Source of the DNA: a bacterium
GTDB lineage: Bacteria; Gemmatimonadota; Glassbacteria; GWA2-58-10
Assembly (NCBI GenBank): GCA_021372515.1
Contig: JAJFUG010000083.1
Coordinates: 1-54,777, forward strand
DNA length: 54,777 nucleotides
Direction: 5' to 3'
The notes beneath the pieces were generated by a model. The model did not search any database and was not told where the DNA came from. It worked only from the letters and a program-made list of their open reading frames with translations. Positions 34,807 through 42,607 of this stretch are shown one piece after another; within the stretch, counting starts at the first letter, position 1; each line of letters starts with the position of its first letter. The translations under genes and the position numbers were made by a program.

Positions 34807-35298
34807 ATGCTCGAACCGGTTGAAAACAGCACGCTCGCCAGCCTGACCGCCCGTTTCGGCGCGGCGGTTATCGAGTCCGGACAGGACAAGGGCGATCTGG
34901 TGGCCGTGGTGACTCGCGACAGCCTGCACGAGATCGTGGCCTTCCTGCGCGACACGTCCGAGCTGGATTTCAACATGCTGATCGACTTGTGCGGTGTGGA
35001 TTACCTTCCCCGCAAGCCGCGTTTCGAGGTGGTCTACCAGGTGCACAGTCTGGAGCGCAACGAGAGGCTGCGCCTCAAGGTGACCGTGCCGGAGGAGGAC
35101 TGCCGCGTGGCCACGCTCAGCGACCTCTACCCGGTGGCCGACTGGCTGGAGCGCGAGTGCTGGGACATGTTCGGCGTGGTGTTCGAGGGCCACCCGAACC
35201 TCAAGCGCCTGCTGATGTACGACTCCTTTGTCGGCCACCCGCTGCGCAAGGACTACCCGATCAATCGCCGTCAGCCGCTGATCGGCCCGAAAAACTGA
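34807..35298 (+). CDS. nuoC: NADH-quinone oxidoreductase subunit C
   Basis: A 163-residue 30-kDa-type subunit, separate from NuoD (E. coli fuses the two). Conserved DLCGVDYLPRKPRFEVVYQV and the signature ERECWDMFGVVFEGHPNLKR are present, ending in LRKDYPI. It joins NuoB and NuoD in the quinone-reducing module. Gap of 56 nt after nuoB and 30 nt before nuoD. Confidence 0.95.
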   Translation: MLEPVENSTLASLTARFGAAVIESGQDKGDLVAVVTRDSLHEIVAFLRDTSELDFNMLIDLCGVDYLPRKPRFEVVYQVHSLERNERLRLKVTVPEEDCRVATLSDLYPVADWLERECWDMFGVVFEGHPNLKRLLMYDSFVGHPLRKDYPINRRQPLIGPKN

Positions 35299-35328
35299 GA
35301 AAAGATTCTACGGAAAGATGACCCGAGC

Positions 35329-36687
35329 ATGAGCGACACGGACAGCAGCCAGACCACAGGCCAACTACGCAGCGAGAGCATGCTGCTCAACGTGGGTCCC
35401 TCCCACCCGGCCATGCACGGGGTGATCCGCATTGTCACCGCTCTGGAGGGCGAGATCGTGCGCTCGGCCGAGGTGGAGATCGGCTACCTGCACCGCTGTT
35501 TCGAGAAGGACGTGGAGAACGTGAGCTGGACCATGGCCTTCCCCTACACCGACCGCCTGAACTATGTCAGCTCGATGCTCAACAACGTGGGCTGGGCCAT
35601 GGCCGCCGAGAAGCTGTTCGGCGTGACCGTGCCCGAGCGCTGCCAGTACGTGCGCGTGGTGGTCTCCGAGATCGCCCGCATAGTCGACCATCTCACCTGC
35701 ATCGGCGCCTCGGCCATGGAGCTGGGCGCGATGACCGCGTTCCTCTATTTCATGAAAGCCCGCGAGTACCTCTACGACCTGATCGAGTGGGTCTCCGGCG
35801 GACGGATCATGGCCACCTACATCCGTATCGGCGGCGTGAAAGCCGATCTGCCCGAGGGTTTCGCCGGGAAAGCCAAAAAGGTGCTGGGTCAGGTGCGCGA
35901 GGTGATCGACGAGGTGGACAAGCTCCTCACCCGCAACCGTATCTTCTTCGACCGCACCAAGGACATCGGGGTGTTGAGCCGCGAACGTGCGCTGTCCTAC
36001 GGGATCACGGGGCCCCTGATCCGCGCCGTGGGCGTGCCCTACGACATCCGGCGGGTGAAGCCCTATCTGGTCTACGACCAGCTCGATTTCGAGGTGCCGG
36101 TGGTGGAGGACGGCGACAACTACGCGCGCTATCTGGTGCGCATGGAGGAGATGCGCCAGAGCATAAGCATCATCCTCCAGGCCCTGGACAGGATGCCCGC
36201 CGGGGCGGTGGCCGTGGACCCATACGGCCGCGAGCTGACCGGGGCGCAGATGGTGGAGGAGTTCAAGCGCGCCCGCGTGGCGGACAATGTGGGCTCCAAG
36301 GCCAGGGTGGACCTCACCCTGGACGGGACCGACCGGGTCACCGCCGCCGGGGTGAGCCGCAGCACCGACCGTCGCATGATGCTGCCGCCCAAGGAGGAGA
36401 CCTACGGCAACATCGAGGGCCTGATGGGCCATTTCATGCTCATCATGGATTACTGGGGGGTGCGCCCGCCGAAGGGCGAGGCCTACCACGCGGTGGAGGG
36501 GGCCAACGGCGAATTGGGGTTCTATATGGTCTCCAACGGCGAGGGCCGCCCCTGGCGCGCCCATTGCCGCGGGCCCTGTTTCTTCCCCATGGCCGCCCTG
36601 CACGAGATGATAACCGGCGGCATGGTGGCCGACATAATCCCGACTTTCGGCTCGATCAACATGATCGCCGGTGAGTTGGACCGTTGA
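35329..36687 (+). CDS. nuoD: NADH-quinone oxidoreductase subunit D
   Basis: A 452-residue 49-kDa subunit, related to the NiFe-hydrogenase large subunit, that forms the quinone pocket with NuoB. Key stretches are LNVGPSHPAMHGVIRI (His loop near the quinone), EIGYLHRCFEK, the segment YVRVVVSEIARIVDHL and the end GPCFFPMAAL. It is somewhat longer than usual (about 400-420) because of an insertion around 300-345. The 339-base gap after this gene carries repeats. Confidence 0.96.
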   Translation: MSDTDSSQTTGQLRSESMLLNVGPSHPAMHGVIRIVTALEGEIVRSAEVEIGYLHRCFEKDVENVSWTMAFPYTDRLNYVSSMLNNVGWAMAAEKLFGVTVPERCQYVRVVVSEIARIVDHLTCIGASAMELGAMTAFLYFMKAREYLYDLIEWVSGGRIMATYIRIGGVKADLPEGFAGKAKKVLGQVREVIDEVDKLLTRNRIFFDRTKDIGVLSRERALSYGITGPLIRAVGVPYDIRRVKPYLVYDQLDFEVPVVEDGDNYARYLVRMEEMRQSISIILQALDRMPAGAVAVDPYGRELTGAQMVEEFKRARVADNVGSKARVDLTLDGTDRVTAAGVSRSTDRRMMLPPKEETYGNIEGLMGHFMLIMDYWGVRPPKGEAYHAVEGANGELGFYMVSNGEGRPWRAHCRGPCFFPMAALHEMITGGMVADIIPTFGSINMIAGELDR

Positions 36688-36727
36688 GTGGGTGACAAGA
36701 CTGTGGCAGGGTGAGGTTTGGGCCTTA

Positions 36728-36892
36728 CCTCCCCCTTTGACAAAGGGGGATTGAGGGGGATTTAGCAGAATTAATCATTCTCTTTCCTCTGTCTTGTTTG
36801 CCTGCTGCACAGGGGATGGCAGCACCAAGCGGTGATAAGGCGTACTGTTGGGTTAAATCCCCCCTGCCACCCCTTTGCTAAAGGGGGGAAGC
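36728..36892. mobile_element. MITE-like element with long terminal inverted repeats, inside the nuo operon
   Basis: About 165 bp, without coding capacity. The left end (36728-36764) starts CCTCCCCCTTTGACAAAGGG and ends GGGGGATTTA. The right end (36854-36892) is its imperfect inverse, starting TAAATCCCCCCTGCC and ending GGGGGGAAGC. Each end is itself a palindrome around CTTTG-CAAAG. Elements with CCCCCTTT/AAAGGGGG ends are widespread in environmental bacterial genomes. It lies in the nuoD-nuoE gap with no stop signal, so the operon is probably still read through. Confidence 0.6.
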
Positions 36893-36928
36893 TGGTCGCC
36901 GGCCTGTACAGTGCTGCCCAGCGTTGTC

Positions 36929-36953
36929 GTAGGGGCGAACCTTGTGTTCGCCC
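36929..36953. repeat. GTAGGGGCG-type palindromic repeat in the nuoD-nuoE gap
   Basis: GTAGGGGCGAAC, centre CTT, then GTGTTCGCCC. Same family as 2616-2667 and 33561-33586. It lies 36 nt after the MITE-like element; the two account for much of the gap 36688-37026. The remaining bases show no recognised feature. Confidence 0.75.
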
Positions 36954-37026
36954 GGCTGGTCCCGATAATGGGTGAATCTGTAAATATAATGCGATTTTCA
37001 TTCACCGCCTTTCCACGGAAAGAACG

Positions 37027-37512
37027 ATGAAAACCGATAAGCCGATTGCGTTCAGCGACGAGCAGTTGCAACTGATCCGGAGCCTGATGCAGCGTCTTCC
37101 GGACCGCAAGGCCGCGCTGGGCGATGTCATACATATGGCCCTGGAGGAGTTCGGGTGCGTGAGCCCCGAGGCCGAGACTTACATCGCAGGCATCATGGAC
37201 CTGCCGGCCAGCTATGTCCACGAGGTGGTCACTTTCTACAACATGTACATCCAGGAGCCAGTGGGCCGTCACCACCTGATGCTCTGCGACAACGTGAGCT
37301 GCATGCTCTGCGGGGCCGAGGGACTGGTGGCGCACCTCAAGGAGCGCCTGGGGATAGAGCCGGGGCAGACCACGGCGGATGGCCGCTTCACGCTCTGGAC
37401 CGTGGAGTGCCTGGGCGCCTGCGAGATGGCCCCGGTGGTGCTGGTGGACCACAAGTTTCACGGAAACCTCACTGTGCAGAAACTCGACGAGCTGCTCGAC
37501 AGCCTGGAGTGA
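37027..37512 (+). CDS. nuoE: NADH-quinone oxidoreductase subunit E
   Basis: A 161-residue 24-kDa subunit with a thioredoxin-like fold that binds the [2Fe-2S] cluster N1a. Ligand pairs: CDNVSCMLCG (conserved CxxxxC type) and WTVECLGACEMAP. The helical N-terminal part has the usual GCVSPEAETYIAGIM segment. ATG 37027 follows GGAAAGAACG. Separated from nuoF by 3 nt, so the NADH-oxidising E-F-G module is tightly coupled. Confidence 0.95.
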   Translation: MKTDKPIAFSDEQLQLIRSLMQRLPDRKAALGDVIHMALEEFGCVSPEAETYIAGIMDLPASYVHEVVTFYNMYIQEPVGRHHLMLCDNVSCMLCGAEGLVAHLKERLGIEPGQTTADGRFTLWTVECLGACEMAPVVLVDHKFHGNLTVQKLDELLDSLE

Positions 37513-37515
37513 TAG

Positions 37516-38823
37516 ATGGGTCAGGTCAAGCTGATTACGAAATATTTCGAGACCCCGGGCTGCGAGAAGCTCCCGGTGTTCGAGTCCGTGGGCGGCTACT
37601 CCCGTCTGCGGCGGATAGTTGAGGAGGAATGGACCGGCGAGAAAATAATCGCCACGCTCAAGGCCTCCAGCCTGCGCGGCCTGGGCGGGGCCGGGTTCCC
37701 CACCGGCATGAAATGGGGTTTCGTGCCCAAGGATGCCGAGCCGCCCAAGTACCTGGTGGTGAACGCGGATGAATCGGAGCCGGGCACGTTCAAGGACCGG
37801 CACATCATCATGCGCGCGCCGCACCTGCTTATCGAGGGCCTGACAATCGCGGCCCTGGCCGTGGGTGCGCATGAGGTGTTCGTCTACATCCGCGGCGAGT
37901 ACTGGGAACCCTACCGGGTGCTGAAAAACGCCCTGGACGAGGCCAGGAAAGCCGGCTACGTGGGCGACAGGATCATGGGCAGCGGACGCAGCGTGCATGT
38001 GACCGTGCACCGCGGCGCCGGGGCCTATATCTGCGGCGAGGAAACCGCCCTTCTGACCAGCCTGGAGGGCTACAAGGGCTGGCCCAAGCTCAAGCCCCCG
38101 TTCCCGGCGGTCAAAGGCCTGTTCCGCCGCCCCACCCTGGTCAATAATGTGGAAACCCTCTCCTACGTGCCGGTGGTGCTGGATATCGGGCCGGAAGAGT
38201 TCGCCAAGGTGGGGATCGAGCGCAACGGTGGCGCGCGGCTGTTCGGGGTGAGCGGGCATGTCAACCGCCCCGGTATCTACGAGTGCGCCCTGGGCACCCC
38301 GATGCGCGAGGTGATCTACGACCTGGCTGGCGGCATCCGAGGCGGAAAGAAACTCAAGGCCGTAATCCCTGGAGGCAGCTCCTGCCCGGTGCTCACCCCG
38401 GCTGAGATCGACGTCTCGCTCGATTTCGACAGCCTGGCCAAGCTGGGCTCCATGCTGGGCTCGGGCGGGATGATCGTAATGGACGAGGACACCGACCTGG
38501 TCAAGGTGCTCTATAGGATTTGCAAGTTCTACTCCAACGAGTCCTGCGGCCAGTGCACCCCCTGCCGCGAGGGCACCGGCTGGATGACCCGGATCATGGA
38601 GCGTGTCTACCGCGGCAACGGCACGAGCCAGGACCTGGACAACCTGGTCGACATCGCCGAGATGATCGGCGGCAACACGATCTGCCCGCTGGGCGATGCC
38701 GCCTCTCTGCCGGTGATGAGCTTCATCCGCAAGTTCCGGCCCGAGTTCGAGGCCCGTCTGTCGCGCAAGTATGTCCCCTCGGGCGAGATCGCCTCGCCCG
38801 GTGCGGAAGGAGCCACCCGGTGA
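37516..38823 (+). CDS. nuoF: NADH-quinone oxidoreductase subunit F
   Basis: A 435-residue 51-kDa subunit that binds NADH, FMN and cluster N3. The glycine-rich NADH/FMN loop is LRGLGGAGFPTGMKWGFVP. FMN contacts lie in VNADESEPGTFKDR and AYICGEETALL. The N3 ligands are in ESCGQCTPCREGT, with the fourth Cys in TICPLGDA. The stop overlaps the GTG start of nuoG. Confidence 0.96.
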   Translation: MGQVKLITKYFETPGCEKLPVFESVGGYSRLRRIVEEEWTGEKIIATLKASSLRGLGGAGFPTGMKWGFVPKDAEPPKYLVVNADESEPGTFKDRHIIMRAPHLLIEGLTIAALAVGAHEVFVYIRGEYWEPYRVLKNALDEARKAGYVGDRIMGSGRSVHVTVHRGAGAYICGEETALLTSLEGYKGWPKLKPPFPAVKGLFRRPTLVNNVETLSYVPVVLDIGPEEFAKVGIERNGGARLFGVSGHVNRPGIYECALGTPMREVIYDLAGGIRGGKKLKAVIPGGSSCPVLTPAEIDVSLDFDSLAKLGSMLGSGGMIVMDEDTDLVKVLYRICKFYSNESCGQCTPCREGTGWMTRIMERVYRGNGTSQDLDNLVDIAEMIGGNTICPLGDAASLPVMSFIRKFRPEFEARLSRKYVPSGEIASPGAEGATR

Positions 38824-40457
38824 GCGGCGGCGAAACCAAAATGGTGAAAACCACCATCGACGGGCGCGAGTACGAGTTCGCCGAGGGCGCCACGATCCTG
38901 GAAGCGGCCAGGAGCGTGGGGATCATGATCCCCCACTACTGCTACCACCCGGGGCTGTCCATCGCCGGGGCCTGCCGCATGTGCCTGGTGGAGATAGAGA
39001 AGATTCCCAAGCTCCAGATTTCCTGCTACATGACCGTGGGCGAGGGCATGGTGGTGCACACGGACACCGAGCGGGTCAAGCGGGCGCGCAAGTCGATCCT
39101 GGAGTTCCATCTGGTCAACCACCCCACCGACTGCCCGGTCTGCGACCAGGCCGGCGAGTGCGGCTTGCAGGAATACTACATGCTCCACGGGTTGTACACC
39201 TCGCGCATCCGTGAGAACAAGGTCCGCAAGACCAAGAAAGCTTTCCCGGTCGGCCCCAATATCATGCTCGACCAGGAGCGCTGTATTCTGTGCAGCCGCT
39301 GCGTGCGGTTCTGCCGCGAGGTTTCGAAAAGCCACGAGCTGGGGATGTTCAAGCGCGGCGACCGCGAGGTGATCGACACTTTCTCCGGCCGTCAGGTGGA
39401 CAACCCCTACGCCGGCAACGTGGTCGATATCTGCCCGGTTGGTGCGCTCACCAGCCGCGACAGCCGGTTCAAGACCCGTTCCTGGTATCAGCAGACCGCC
39501 GAATCGGTCTGCCCGCGCTGCTCCCGCGGCTGTAACATCTTCATCCACTACAACATCAAGCGTCCCTGGAAGAACGAGGGCCGCAAGGTGGTGCGCCTGA
39601 AGCCGCGTTTCAACGCCGAGGTCAACAAGTGGTGGATTTGCGATGAGGGCCGGTTCTGCTTCAAGTATATCGATGACCCCGACCGCCTGAGCGCGCCGCT
39701 GCGCCGGGTGGATGGAGCGTCCGAGACAATCGACTGGCCCGCGGCCCTGGCAATAGCCGCCGAGCGTATGCTGGCCGCCGCCTCCGCGCAGGAGCGTGAT
39801 CTGGCCGTGCTGGTCTCGCCCCAGGCCTCCAACGAGGAGCTGTTCCTGCTCAAGAAAGTCTGCGATGAGCGCCTTCCCGGCTGGCGGGCCGCGTTCAGCG
39901 CGGCGACCCCGTTCGAGCCCACCGAGGATGACTTTCTGCGCCGCGCCGACAAGAACCCCAACACCTTCGGGGCGCGGGCTCTGGGCCTGGGCGAGGACAA
40001 GTCCATGGACCTGGCGCAACTGAAACGGGCCGCCCTGGAGGGCCGTATCGGCACGCTGCTGGTCTGCTACACCGACCTGACCGGCCTGACCGGCGAGGCA
40101 GGCCAGGGCTGGGACGCCGCCCTGGAGAAAGTGGACACCCTGATCTACCTGGGTCACAACGACTGTGCCACCGCGCAGCGGGCCGACCTTGTGCTGCCGG
40201 CCGCCACGTTCGCCGAGCGCGAGGGCACTGTGACCAATTTCGAGGGCCGCATTCAGCTCCAGCGCCGGGCGTTCGACCCAGCGGGCGAATCGCTGCCGGG
40301 CTGGGAAATCCTGCGCCGTCTGGGCGAGACCCTGGGCGGTGAGTACGAGTTCGAGGGGCCGGAGCAGGTGTTCCAGCGCCTGGCCGAAACGGTCCCGCAA
40401 CTGGCCGGCCTGAGCTACGAGTCAATCGGCCCGGCCGGCTGCCCGGTGAAAAAGTGA
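38820..40457 (+). CDS. nuoG: NADH-quinone oxidoreductase subunit G (short form)
   Basis: A 545-residue 75-kDa-type subunit. The [2Fe-2S] domain shows HYCYHPGLSIAGACRMCLVE. The His-Cys ligated cluster N5 lies in HLVNHPTDCPVCDQAGECGL. N4 ligands are in CILCSRCVRFCREV, with the last Cys in VDICPVGAL. The molybdopterin-like part begins CPRCSRGCN, which may hold an extra N7-type cluster, and is short (E. coli NuoG has about 900 residues). The start is GTG 38820 with AGGAG seven nt upstream, overlapping the nuoF stop (GTGA); ATG 38841 lacks a site. A frame extending back to 38520 is an artefact. Confidence 0.93.
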   Translation: MSGGETKMVKTTIDGREYEFAEGATILEAARSVGIMIPHYCYHPGLSIAGACRMCLVEIEKIPKLQISCYMTVGEGMVVHTDTERVKRARKSILEFHLVNHPTDCPVCDQAGECGLQEYYMLHGLYTSRIRENKVRKTKKAFPVGPNIMLDQERCILCSRCVRFCREVSKSHELGMFKRGDREVIDTFSGRQVDNPYAGNVVDICPVGALTSRDSRFKTRSWYQQTAESVCPRCSRGCNIFIHYNIKRPWKNEGRKVVRLKPRFNAEVNKWWICDEGRFCFKYIDDPDRLSAPLRRVDGASETIDWPAALAIAAERMLAAASAQERDLAVLVSPQASNEELFLLKKVCDERLPGWRAAFSAATPFEPTEDDFLRRADKNPNTFGARALGLGEDKSMDLAQLKRAALEGRIGTLLVCYTDLTGLTGEAGQGWDAALEKVDTLIYLGHNDCATAQRADLVLPAATFAEREGTVTNFEGRIQLQRRAFDPAGESLPGWEILRRLGETLGGEYEFEGPEQVFQRLAETVPQLAGLSYESIGPAGCPVKK

Positions 40458-40484
40458 TCCCCTGTTCCTGCGGAGCCTGACACG

Positions 40485-41582
40485 ATGTTTCCCGACATGC
40501 TGCCCGAAATCCTGATCGATACGGCCAAAGCCGGGGCGGTCCTGACCGGAGTGCTCTCTTTCGGCGGCCTCCTTACCTGGGTCGAGCGCAAGCAGAGCGC
40601 CCTGATGCAGGACCGTATCGGCGCCAACCGCGCGGACATCCTGGGTTTCCGCCTTCTGGGCCTGTTCCATATCATGACTGACGGCCTTAAGATGTTCATG
40701 AAAGAGGAGTTCATCCCGCGTACGGAGCACCGCGCCCTGTTCGTGCTGGCCCCGTTTATCGCCTGGACTTTCGCCCTGTTAGGCTTCGCGGTGATCCCGT
40801 TCTCCCCGACGATCACGGTGCTGGGCGCCGGGTTCTCGCTCCAGATCGCCAACCCGGAGATCGGCATTCTGTACGTGTTCGCCATGATGGGCATGACAGT
40901 ATACGGCGTGGTGTTAGGCGGCTGGTCGAGCAACAACAACTACGCCCTGCTGGGCTCGATGCGCGCCACGGCCCAGATGATAAGCTACGAGGTGGCCCTG
41001 GCCGCCGCGGCGGTGGGCCCGCTGCTGGTATACAACAGCCTTAACATGCAGCAGATCGTTCTCTGGCAGGGCGGCTATTTCCAGGGTTGGCTGCCGCTCT
41101 GGGGCATTGTGGTCCAGCCCCTGGCGTTCCTCATTTTCCTGACCGCCGGCACGGCCGAGACCAAGCGCATCCCGTTCGACCTGCCCGAGGGCGAGAGCGA
41201 GATCATCGGCTTCCAGCTCGAATACTCGAGCATGCGTTTCGGTGCGTTCATGTTCACCGATTTCGTGGAAAAGATACTCATCGCCTGCCTGGCCACCACG
41301 TTGTTCCTGGGCGGCTGGCAGGTTCCCTGGCTGTCCGACAGCGGTTTAGCTTTCGGCGGGGCGAGCGTGCTGCCCCTGGCGGCGTGGCTGGTCTGGGCGC
41401 TCCGTGCCGCGGCGTTCGCGGTCAAGGTCTGTATCGTGATCTACGTGCTGATGCTGGTGCGCTGGACCTTGCCGCGGTTCCGCTACGACCAGCTCATGCA
41501 CCTGGGCTGGAAATTCCTGTTGCCGCTGGCCTTTGCCAACATAATTGTCACCGCGATAGTTTTGGCGGTGCTGAATCTCTGA
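40485..41582 (+). CDS. nuoH: NADH-quinone oxidoreductase subunit H
   Basis: A 365-residue membrane subunit with eight or nine helices that links the peripheral arm to the proton-pumping arm and forms part of the quinone tunnel. Signatures: ERKQSALMQDRIGANRAD, SMRATAQMISYEVAL and ETKRIPFDLPEGESEIIGF, then EYSSMRFGAFM. Ends in LVRWTLPRFRYDQLM and a last helix. Start ATG 40485, 27 nt after nuoG. Confidence 0.96.
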   Translation: MFPDMLPEILIDTAKAGAVLTGVLSFGGLLTWVERKQSALMQDRIGANRADILGFRLLGLFHIMTDGLKMFMKEEFIPRTEHRALFVLAPFIAWTFALLGFAVIPFSPTITVLGAGFSLQIANPEIGILYVFAMMGMTVYGVVLGGWSSNNNYALLGSMRATAQMISYEVALAAAAVGPLLVYNSLNMQQIVLWQGGYFQGWLPLWGIVVQPLAFLIFLTAGTAETKRIPFDLPEGESEIIGFQLEYSSMRFGAFMFTDFVEKILIACLATTLFLGGWQVPWLSDSGLAFGGASVLPLAAWLVWALRAAAFAVKVCIVIYVLMLVRWTLPRFRYDQLMHLGWKFLLPLAFANIIVTAIVLAVLNL

Positions 41583-41646
41583 GTTCCGCCGCAAGCGGAG
41601 GCTGTTTTGGCCATCACTGTCAAAAAGATCGAGTTCCGCCGCAAGC
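41581..41646 (+). repeat. 16-bp direct repeat at the nuoH-nuoI junction
   Basis: GAGTTCCGCCGCAAGC occurs at 41581-41596, just at the nuoH stop, and again at 41631-41646 inside nuoI, where it encodes EFRRK. The two copies are 50 nt apart. This looks like a short local duplication that made part of the nuoI leader. Confidence 0.6.
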
Positions 41647-42173
41647 TCACTTTCCTGGAGCGTATCTGGCTGCCCGAGATTCTGCGCGGACTCTGGATCA
41701 CCAACCGTCATTTCGTGGTGAACCTCAGCCTGCACATCCTGAACGCCGTGGGGATCAAGACCCGGCGCAAGGGGGCGGTGACGATCCAGTACCCGGAGCA
41801 GCATCGCGGCTACCACTGGCGACTGCGCACCGCGCACTACCTGACCAGACGCGAGGGCGGCGGCCCGCGCTGTGTGGGCTGCATGATGTGCGAGACGATC
41901 TGCCCGGCCAAGTGTATTTACATCGTGGCCAAGGAACACCCCGACCCGGAGACCGAGAAGCAGGCCGCCAGCTTCACCATCGACATGGGCAAGTGTGTCT
42001 ACTGCGGCCTGTGCGTGGAGGCCTGCCCGGAGGACGCGATCCGCATGGACAGCGGCCACCTGGAGATAAGCTGCTACAGCCGCCAGGAGATGATGTATCC
42101 CATCGACCGGCTGCTGGCCACGGAGCACGACCCGGCCCCGTACAAGGACTACAAACGCTTTTTGCAGGAATGA
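41607..42173 (+). CDS. nuoI: NADH-quinone oxidoreductase subunit I
   Basis: A 188-residue ferredoxin-type subunit carrying clusters N6a and N6b. The two motifs are CVGCMMCETICPAKC and CVYCGLCVEACPEDA. The N-terminal amphipathic part (EILRGLWITNRHF) anchors it to the membrane arm. The start is TTG 41607 with GGAGG five nt upstream. It is the last nuo gene here; nuoJ, K, L, M and N do not follow, and a hairpin terminator comes next. Confidence 0.95.
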   Translation: MAITVKKIEFRRKLTFLERIWLPEILRGLWITNRHFVVNLSLHILNAVGIKTRRKGAVTIQYPEQHRGYHWRLRTAHYLTRREGGGPRCVGCMMCETICPAKCIYIVAKEHPDPETEKQAASFTIDMGKCVYCGLCVEACPEDAIRMDSGHLEISCYSRQEMMYPIDRLLATEHDPAPYKDYKRFLQE

Positions 42174-42204
42174 GTCGAGCGTGATTGACCCGTTCCCATT
42201 CATT

Positions 42205-42242
42205 CGCCGTTTACCGGCCGGGCCGGGGACGGCGTATTTATT
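42205..42242 (+). terminator. Probable terminator of the nuo operon
   Basis: CGCCGT (42205-42210) pairs with ACGGCG (42229-42234), with an inner CCGGC/GCCGG stem, followed by TATTTATTT. It starts 32 nt after the nuoI stop. Confidence 0.65.
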
Positions 42243-42268
42243 TCAGGACAGAGAGGAGAAGCGGCAGG

Positions 42269-42589
42269 ATGCTTAAGACCAGAGAGGAAACCGTTGTCAC
42301 CAACCTGGGCGGCGGCGTGGTGCGCCGGGTCTGCCTGAGCGCGGGCAAGCTGATGTCGGTGGAGTTCAGTTTCGAAAAGGATGCCCTGCTGCCGATGCAC
42401 AGCCATCCGCACGAGCAGGTGGGCTATATCGTGAGCGGCGAGTACGAGCTGACCGTGGGCGGGGAAACCCGGATACTGCAAGCCGGCGACAGCTACTACG
42501 CCCCGCCGGATGTGGTCCACGGGGCCAAGGTGCGCGAGGCGGGCAAGGTGCTGGACGTGTTCTGCCCGCCGCGGGAGGACTACCTTTAG
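42269..42589 (+). CDS. Small cupin-domain protein
   Basis: A 106-residue single-domain cupin. Motif 1 is PMHSHPHEQVGYIVSGEYEL (metal-binding His pair plus Glu). Motif 2 is GDSYYAPPDVVHGAKV, with the last metal His. This gives a full 3-His/1-Glu set, so a metal site is likely. The enzyme or binding role cannot be named. ATG 42269 has GAGAGGAGAA just upstream, which rules out a longer frame from 42185. Convergent with the sensor kinase gene (18-nt gap). Confidence 0.85.
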   Translation: MLKTREETVVTNLGGGVVRRVCLSAGKLMSVEFSFEKDALLPMHSHPHEQVGYIVSGEYELTVGGETRILQAGDSYYAPPDVVHGAKVREAGKVLDVFCPPREDYL

Positions 42590-42607
42590 GCTGTCCGGCG
42601 GGCGTTC

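Noticed and set aside
36728-36892. Insertion sequence with transposase
   Set aside because: The element is only about 165 bp and encodes no protein; kept as a MITE-like element instead.
38520-38819. N-terminal extension of nuoG
   Set aside because: It overlaps nuoF in another frame; the [2Fe-2S] domain starts shortly after GTG 38820, which has a good ribosome site.
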